Shown piece after piece: positions 56,907 to 64,000 of a DNA stretch of 64,000 nt. The stretch is from Xestospongia muta (lineage: Eukaryota; Porifera; Demospongiae; Haplosclerida; Petrosiidae): assembly GCA_963693285.1 (NCBI GenBank), contig OY848927.1, forward strand, positions 1,242,501 through 1,306,500. Reading direction: 5' to 3'. Under the pieces are notes generated by a model. The model was not told the DNA's origin. It did no database searches and saw only the letters and a list, made by a program, of their open reading frames with translations. The position numbers and the translations under genes were made by a program. Position 1 is the stretch's first letter. The number at the start of each line of letters is the position of its first letter.

Positions 56907-59900
56907 ATGAAGACCAGCAACGGAGCATTGTTCGCTTTGTTTTGCTTATTATGCACGTTCACACAAATCTCTCTTGGTAACTTACCTTCGCTGACATTCA
57001 GGGATAGGACTGACAGAGAGCAGGTCTGTTATAGAACAATGTTAACAATCTATAGTTCCTTTGAGAGAGCTGGGTTCCGTTCGACAATCTCGTTTTCTGA
57101 TTACCCGAAAAAACCTGCATCAGGTAGCTATATATATAGTCGGGAACACACATATATATTATTAAATATTGTAGTAAACTGTATATATAATTATTGTGAT
57201 ATGCAATAGTCCATTTAACAAAGTACATAAAATTATATTAATATATTAAAACATCATCTATTCTGCAACAATAGCATCAATATCTATTTCTTTGTTATAT
57301 AGTGGCCTCTAATTCTCCTTGTGCTGGTATGTCTGCAACCTGTTGTCTTCCTCGTAAAGAGAAAGAGATCATGGCTATTGTTAAGATGGAATACCATGCT
57401 AAACTACAACAAGCCCTTAAAAAGAGATTGCCAATTTGTAAAATTGTGGGACGTCAATTTGAAAGTAAGTAAATAACGAAATAGATTGCAAAGAAATTAT
57501 TTACTGCAAAGCTGTTTGCATAAACAGAACTATCTGTGTAGGCAGTCTTTATTGTTGTACAGGATACAAGTTGAAAGTGTAATTTTAGAGTCAAACAGTT
57601 ATTACTAATGACTTGTTGTGGTATTATAATTACACCAGAATACCATAAAGATTTAAAGCATTGGTGTATATAACTTCTCTATCTAACCACAAAATTGAAA
57701 TCTATCTGTAGTTATGTTAACAACCATTAGACTTTTAAACACTTTGTTTAACATGTGTTTCTTCCCAGTGAAACACTGAACTAAACTATTAACAGCATAA
57801 AAATGTTGTCATTTTTGTGTTAACAATACTACCAACTTCCTTGTTCTGGTTTGGACTGTAATAATGTTAATAGATGATTGCATAATGGATAGTAATGACA
57901 TCATAGTTTGTGGTTGATGGCTAAAGGAAAAGGAACCCTCATCATGGGAAATTACGACTGGTATTTAAACTATGCAAAACTTATACAGACTTGGGGCAGT
58001 TTATTTTTACTATGCTGATAAGTCTGTTTTTCTGCATCGTTATTAAATAATGCTATATCTAATTAGACAGTGGTCGTGATCTTGGTGTTTCAAGTGGTAT
58101 TTTTATCGCTTCTGAGTATCTTATCTAATCTACTTGAATTTGGCAAAGACCCAAGTATATGTGACCCGATTTGCAATAAGGGACTGGTACTATCAAAACA
58201 TTTGTGACCTGATTTGTGAAAGGACTAAAGTACCTCAAAAAACAATTTTGTATACATACAATTAGTATTAATAATTGTGTATATAGAGCAACTGTGTGTA
58301 TACAAAACTGTTTTTTAAGATGTTTTAACAGTGGTACCTTTTTCACAAATCAAGTCACATATGTTTTGCCAGAAGTGGTCCCTTATTTAAAATACTGAGT
58401 TGAAAGTACTTGTACTTAAGATGCAATTTTTTGAATGACACTGACTATCTTTTGAATGTATGTATGTGTATTTGCCTGCATGTATGCCTCATATTGCCCT
58501 ATTGTGTCTACTGGTTAATCCAATATAGCTCTCTTTGTGTTATTATTCATACTCCTAATTTTAGTCATGGTTATATTAATTTTTCTTACTTCATTCTACA
58601 TCCGTCAACATTCCACAGAGCCATCTTTAAAGAAATGAAACAAATTTGTCTTTGCAGTAGTTAGTGATAATTAACACTATCATCTACTTGTAAGAAAGAA
58701 TCCTCAGTGTTGCTACAGTAACCATGACATCAATGTACACAAACATATAGAGAATCCTTACTTTGTATGCAAAGTAGGCTGAGTTTAGGCTGGTACTAAG
58801 TGGTTTTGGCAATTCTAACGCTGTCTAATTAGTACACTATGCACAAACTCCTGTGGTTGTGAAGGACAGAGTTTTTATATTTTAAGAGGCTGTTAAGTGT
58901 TTGTGTACAAATGTTAGTAGGAGTTTACAATATATCTTAAGTAGAGGCAGGGGTTATAGTCCTTAAGTCACTCTATACTCCTTAAGCATAGAGATTCAGT
59001 CACCACTGTCACCCTGTACTCCCTAAGATACTACTCAATGTATTTTGTACGATAAATTCATATAAATAAGGAACTATGTGGTTAAGCAAAAATGCTATAA
59101 TTATGTGTAGGGTTTCACAAACCCTTTTATTATTATGGCAGTCACTATTACTTAGTTAGCGTCCAAATAATACAATTATTGTGTTTTTAATTTTACAGGA
59201 TCTTTGTACACTAACCTTCACAAGTCTTTTGAGCTCATGCAGGCAGAGATATCCGGAATACTTCATTCCAATTTAAGTCAAGATCTTTTCAAAGAGCTCT
59301 CATCTTATCTCTACAGAATTGTTTACACTCAAGATTTTTGTCCATTATCTGATATTGTCGATAGACAAATTAAGGAATTGTTTCATTATGCTTTTCAATT
59401 ACAGAAACTACAAGACAATATTGACATACCAGTCTCGCAAACCTGTTTGACAAGTTTAGAGGATTATTTTATATCCACGTGGCACAATATTACATTACAG
59501 AATTTGCTTCATTCTCTAAACAATGTTCGATTGATTGCTGAATCATTTGAGTTCATCAAATCATTAGTAACAAGTGTCCACCAACACGAATGGCATCAGA
59601 GTTGTATTAATGCAGCATTCAAAATCAAGCACTGTGCACATTGTGCTGGCTATAACAACTTCTTTCCATGTGACGGAACATGCCTTAATGCTCTGAGAGG
59701 TTGTACAGCTGATATTGCTGAGCTAAACCCTGTTATTAAACACTTAACAACTAAATTGAAGAAGATTGGTTATTTGACGAGTTTGGAATTACATCCCGTC
59801 AATTTTGTTGAGACATCACTAATCAGTTTCATTCGTTTAATTCAACACTTACACTTAACTAATTTTAGTGAAATTGTGAGTTATATATTATACTAATATG

Positions 59901-62647
59901 AACTACATATATTGGACAGTGTACATATGGTGTAACAGTTATAACCAATAGATCTGTAAAGGAAGTGGGAGTTAGGGCCCTCCCAATTCACAATAGGCCA
60001 ATTTACTATTTCATGGGTTGGCTGCTGTTCGAGGTGAAAGAACATGAATCACAGGTGTCCAATGTATTGTAGCGTAAACAATTAGTGGAAGCCAAGTGAT
60101 TGCAGTCAGCTTTTTTTGACCTCGATCTAATTTAGTATGTGTATGTGTTGGTGTCCAATGTGTGGTTTATTATAATATGCAGACTTATATGCGCTGACTA
60201 AAAAATTAAATTGTTTAAAATTTGAAAGTTGATATTCAAATATGGCCTGCTCTGCATTATGTTTTGTCAAAAAGTCATACAGATTGTCAAAGATGGTCAG
60301 ACAAAGAGTTAAGGAACTAGTATCTATATTTTGCTGAATGCTTATAAATTATTGTTTCTAAATTGCAATATTTGTAATGCCATTGTTAATGATAATGTCA
60401 TTTGGTTTAACATATTATCACAAGTCTCAACGGATAGACTTACATAATCCTTCATAACTGTACACGGAATTCGGTAACACCTCAACCTAACGCCAAGTTG
60501 ATAATACAAACCTATTTGTAGTGGTTCTGACACAAAGTAATACCTTGATGTTGTTGCTATAGCGATAACTAATGAAAACCTAAAATAGTTGTAGTAATTA
60601 TGTTGTTGTTTATATATTGCTTAGGTACAATCAAACAGCTGCCAAATGGATTCTGACAAACAGACTCATCTTTTGCAACAAGTTGACAGAATGAAGTCAT
60701 TAGATCATGTCACACCAGGGGCAGTGACAAATAAACTTATGGAGGCACTAGAAAATGATCTAATGTGTTTCAAGGAGATTGATTCACTTTTCCTGCAACT
60801 TCCAGAGGAGATTTGCAATGTTGATCCACTTCATCTAGCTTATATTAGAACCCAAGAGTGTTGGAATGGAACAGCTCGTGGAAGGTAGGGTATACTGTAA
60901 TAGACATATACCTTCACACAAGAAGACTAGAGTAATACAGCATTACTGAGCTGTAATAGTCCCTGAATTAATGTACTATTTACTATAGCTTCACCATAAT
61001 TGATATGGTAATTAACACTGTAATTCCCACTGTGATAATTTTACAACTAGTCATGAAATACTACTCATACAATTATCTCCATAAACCATGTGCTAGCATG
61101 TTATCAATCTTATCACATCAAACATCAAACTATCTAGCACAGGACATGTTACATGTTCCCAATGGTCTAGCTCCCATATATATATATACCACATCAATAC
61201 CAGCTGCAGGTGGTTGGTTACTTGTATATGACAGGTCTTACATATTACTGATTAAGAAGACACGCCTTCCTGTAATAACAGTGGTAGGTCAACACCCTAG
61301 ACTAAAAGGCTAGCCATTATCTGATCAGTGTTCACCCAATCAACACAATGTTTTTGTTAATTCATACCTACTACACAAATTTTTTTTAGATATTATCTAC
61401 AATATGTGGTCTATTTATTATTTATTTTTAATTGGCTTTGTAATTACTTCTACAATTTTGAAGGTATTGTTATTTGTTAAATGAGGAACAACTAGCGTAC
61501 CTTAGCGTACCTTAGACCATCTGAACTCTCCTCCTACACCCAGACAGGAAGGAGAAGGTTGACCAACAGCATTAGCTATAAACTTAAGTTTATTCAGCTG
61601 GCCTTGAAACATCTGGCTTCCATCAAATCAATCCATAGAACTGTATATGTTTGAGTACAATTTAAACTTACAGTCTACACATTATAACTAAGTTATATTA
61701 TAATGTTATTATTGAACTATAATTATACATAAAGTTGAGCTTTCCTTCAGTAATATGGTTTCTAATTAACTTTAGTACAATATGATTTTAGTTTGTCTAT
61801 TATGTACTACTAGTTCAGAAGGGAGTATTTTAAGAACTAATAAGTGAGGGTCGTGGGGAAATGTGCTGTATTAGGTTGTCCTAGATAACACAATTATCAC
61901 TAATGTTGTTATCGGGTCTTATAGGATATCACACTACTACTATTAAACTAGTTACTCAATGGTTTCTCTCTTTACTATTGCAGTTATACTCATCCCATCG
62001 TGGGTCATTTCAAGAAGGATCAGATCAAAAATCCTGCCTACTTAAACAACCCATTGCCTTCAAATAACTCCTATCATAAGCAACTCACAGAACTCAATGC
62101 CCTTCTTAAGGAGATCAAGCAAACGTTAGCGTTTTATCAATGTCTTGAGGGAGATGATGAAGATTGCAGTACAGTCTTTGAACTTCAGTGTATCATCAAA
62201 CCTACTTATCCACCGACCATCTTCAGTGAGAGTGGCTCTGGAAGTGGGAGTGGCTATCATGGAAAGAATTCACCTACAATTGATTTAGAGAGCAAGAAAG
62301 GTGCTCCTATTATTATTAGGTTAGGAGGAGGTAAACGTTTCAATGACGATGAAGATGATCCCACTGAGACAAACCCAACAACCACACCCACTACAGCTCC
62401 TCCCTCAAGTCCTACAACTGATAATAAAGTCACAAGTCCACATCCAACTGACAACAACAATAACAACAACAATCCCAATGTAATCATTATAGGCTCAAAC
62501 TCAAGTCCAACCCCTACTCCAGACTCATTCCGATCAGACATAAACCGTATACCAGACTCAAACCCAATACCAGACTCAGGGTCAGTGATAAGTTCTGCCA
62601 GTATCCTGTTACTTTTAATGACAATATTGACATATTTTGTGTTATAA
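56907..62647 (+). CDS. Glypican, GPI-anchored heparan-sulphate proteoglycan
   Basis: Cell-surface proteoglycan that tunes Wnt, Hedgehog, FGF and BMP signalling in animals. Exons 56907-57123, 57303-57464, 59199-59875, 60625-60884 and 61984-62647 give 659 residues. Signal peptide 1-24 (ALFALFCLLCTFTQISLG). Glypican cysteine landmarks: SPCAGMSATCC near residue 80, and KHCAHCAGYNNFFPCDGTC followed by LRGCTADIAELNPV, which match the vertebrate CLRC/PCRNYC/CLANQADLDPEW block. Acidic-flanked SGSGSGSG at 62229-62252 is a classic glycosaminoglycan attachment site. A Thr/Pro/Asn-rich stalk and a C-terminal hydrophobic tail (SILLLLMTILTYFVL) indicate GPI anchoring. Too divergent to assign to GPC1/2/4/6 or GPC3/5. 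Introns 57465-59198, 59876-60624 and 60885-61983 are long and mostly featureless. Confidence 0.92.
58175..58387. mobile_element. MITE-like long inverted repeat
   Basis: Two arms of about 80-85 nt, imperfectly complementary, around a centre of about 45 nt. Left-arm landmarks AATAAGGGAC, ACCTGATTTGTGAAA and TTTTGTATAC reappear complementary in the right arm near 58300-58387. No open frame; non-autonomous DNA element or foldback. It sits in glypican intron 57465-59198. Confidence 0.75.
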
Positions 62648-64000
62648 AGACAAGTTATACAGACTACACAATTCTTTATATTGGTATAATTTCAGAATAT
62701 CACATGTAGAAGATATCTTCACTCAGCATTAATGGTCTTATTTAACAATAATTATACAAGTTTATTTTTAATATGCTTTGTCTTATGTTGGATTATGTTT
62801 GGCTAAATACGTCTTGTTTTCATGTTCACTGTTGTCTCTGCACATTTATTTACTTTTTATTGTCACATATTCATATCCATTGCTACTTTGATCTCTGTCA
62901 TTGTCACAATCACATGTCCATTATAACTAGGAAAACCAGTTTATAATACTTGTCAAACTAGTTAATCATCATCACGACATCATGCATTTAATATAATTTT
63001 TAATGCAATTTTTTAGTTGAAAAATAAATCGTTCCTATGACAAAATTTTGCTTTCATTTTTCACTGTATGATCATATGATCATATGCAAAATGTGTGGTA
63101 ATAAACTAGGATCGGAAAGAGAAGATTAATAAATCATTATACCCTGATTGATATAATGATTAACAATTAGTATAAATTTATGAGGTACAACTGTTCTCAG
63201 ACCTACCAGATTGAAAACCTGAATAAAACTAGACTCAATTAAGAGTTAGCTAATTTCAATTGCAGCCATGGCAACATCATGTCTCATAAAAATCCTCTTC
63301 AAATGCCCCTCCACCGAACATTATTTACTACATAGTGAATAATGTTCCAGTAGGACAATATTCACTAGTGAATAATGTTCCCTCTGGAAAATAACCTTCC
63401 TCTGATATACAATGTCTCAAAAGAGGCAATTACTGAATAATTTCTGTGATTGAAAATACATATTGTTCAGGAATTACATAAACTTGTTAGGGAAAATTTA
63501 CACTAAATTTGTCTCCAAGATGTAACATCAGTATTTGCATACTAAAATTTACAGCATTTACTATAATATTGTCACTAATGTGTTTTAATTGTTGCTATTT
63601 TATAATCAGTCATAACTTTAAGTGGACCAGTGCTGGACAGTTACTATGTACTGTGTAAAACATTTATACAAGTTGTGTCAAAAGCTGACATCATGCAGAC
63701 ATTTCATCTTTCAGGAGTTTCTTTATTGTTCCTTCAACAACAATAATTTTATTACTTATTATATTAATAATTATTATTGCCTCATTGTGATCACATGACA
63801 TGTATAGTGAGGTCATGTGATGAGTGAATGTTTATCAGTCTAAAATTGTACCTTTCTAGTCAATTTTTACTGTTGAATAAATTTTCCATACAAAGTAACT
63901 TGCACCAATGTAACCAACAGTACCTGCAGTGATAAATGATTGGATGGATAATGTATAATAAATAGATGGATAAAGTATAATGGATAGATGATGAACAACA
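62648..64000. other. Downstream of glypican, no gene seen
   Basis: AT-rich, with AATAAA at 63023-63028 as a possible distal poly(A) signal. Two related palindromes lie at 63318-63383 and a short GTCATGTGAT inverted pair near 63790-63822. From about 63945 a TGGAT-type minisatellite begins and runs off the edge. Confidence 0.65.
63318..63383. repeat. Two related palindromes in tandem
   Basis: The first has arms GAACATTATTTACTA / TAGTGAATAATGTTC; the second is centred on CACTAGTG with arms ending AATAATGTTCC. Both share GTGAATAATGTTCC. Confidence 0.7.

Noticed and set aside
61005..61313. 102-codon frame in glypican intron 4
   Set aside because: No recognisable domain, AT-biased composition, and the flanking exons splice in phase without it.
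62257..62541. Antisense 94-codon frame across glypican
   Set aside because: Mirror of the low-complexity Thr/Asn/Pro stalk.

Overview
This is a nuclear fragment of an animal genome. It is AT-rich and intron-dense, with many introns of only 42-60 bp and neighbouring genes 58-300 bp apart. A glypican with a heparan-sulphate attachment site, a myosin VII and a long filamin make it metazoan. The compactness, the divergence of the proteins and the lineage-specific kelch-pseudokinase genes suggest an early-branching animal, most plausibly a demosponge; that assignment is inference. I see no prokaryotic operon, CRISPR array, rRNA, integrated virus or transposase gene.

Layout, left to right: 1-7790 (-) myosin VII, running off the left edge; 7981-14206 (+) DEDDy 3'-5' exonuclease-domain protein; 14369-22777 (+) filamin with three calponin-homology domains and about 21 Ig repeats, almost all in one 6.6 kb exon; 23322-25408 (-) GT92 glycosyltransferase A; 25510-27127 (-) unrecognised disordered protein; 27235-28432 (+) RSRC1-like splicing factor with a 5-nt microexon; 28525-32484 (-) FBXO21; 34136-37154 and 37350-40713 (+) two tandem kelch / coiled-coil / pseudokinase genes; 41589-44271 (-) DCUN1D1; 44403-45965 (+) GT92 glycosyltransferase B; 46098-49225 (-) PAAF1; 49284-52251 (+) mannose-6-phosphate isomerase; 52466-56616 (-) MORF4L1/MRG15; 56907-62647 (+) glypican.

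All splice models were built by hand from GT/AG sites. For every complete gene the summed exon lengths are divisible by three, and where a family is recognisable the joined protein has about the expected length. Five neighbouring pairs are head-to-head with short shared promoters; two of those carry a palindromic CACGTG box. The genes do not form one pathway: this is a housekeeping-rich stretch (cytoskeleton, ubiquitin/NEDD8/proteasome, chromatin, sugar metabolism, cell surface).

Two patterns stand out. First, the two kelch genes have kinase-like C-termini in successive stages of decay: one keeps the Lys/Glu pair but has lost the catalytic Asp, and the other has lost the N-lobe and every catalytic residue. 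Second, three unrelated genes (exonuclease, MPI, MRG15) have intronic tandem repeats whose unit starts inside the upstream exon and includes its 5' splice site. In addition FBXO21 shows decayed copies of its F-box exon, and two of its 3' splice sites have polypyrimidine tracts expanded into long pure CT microsatellites.
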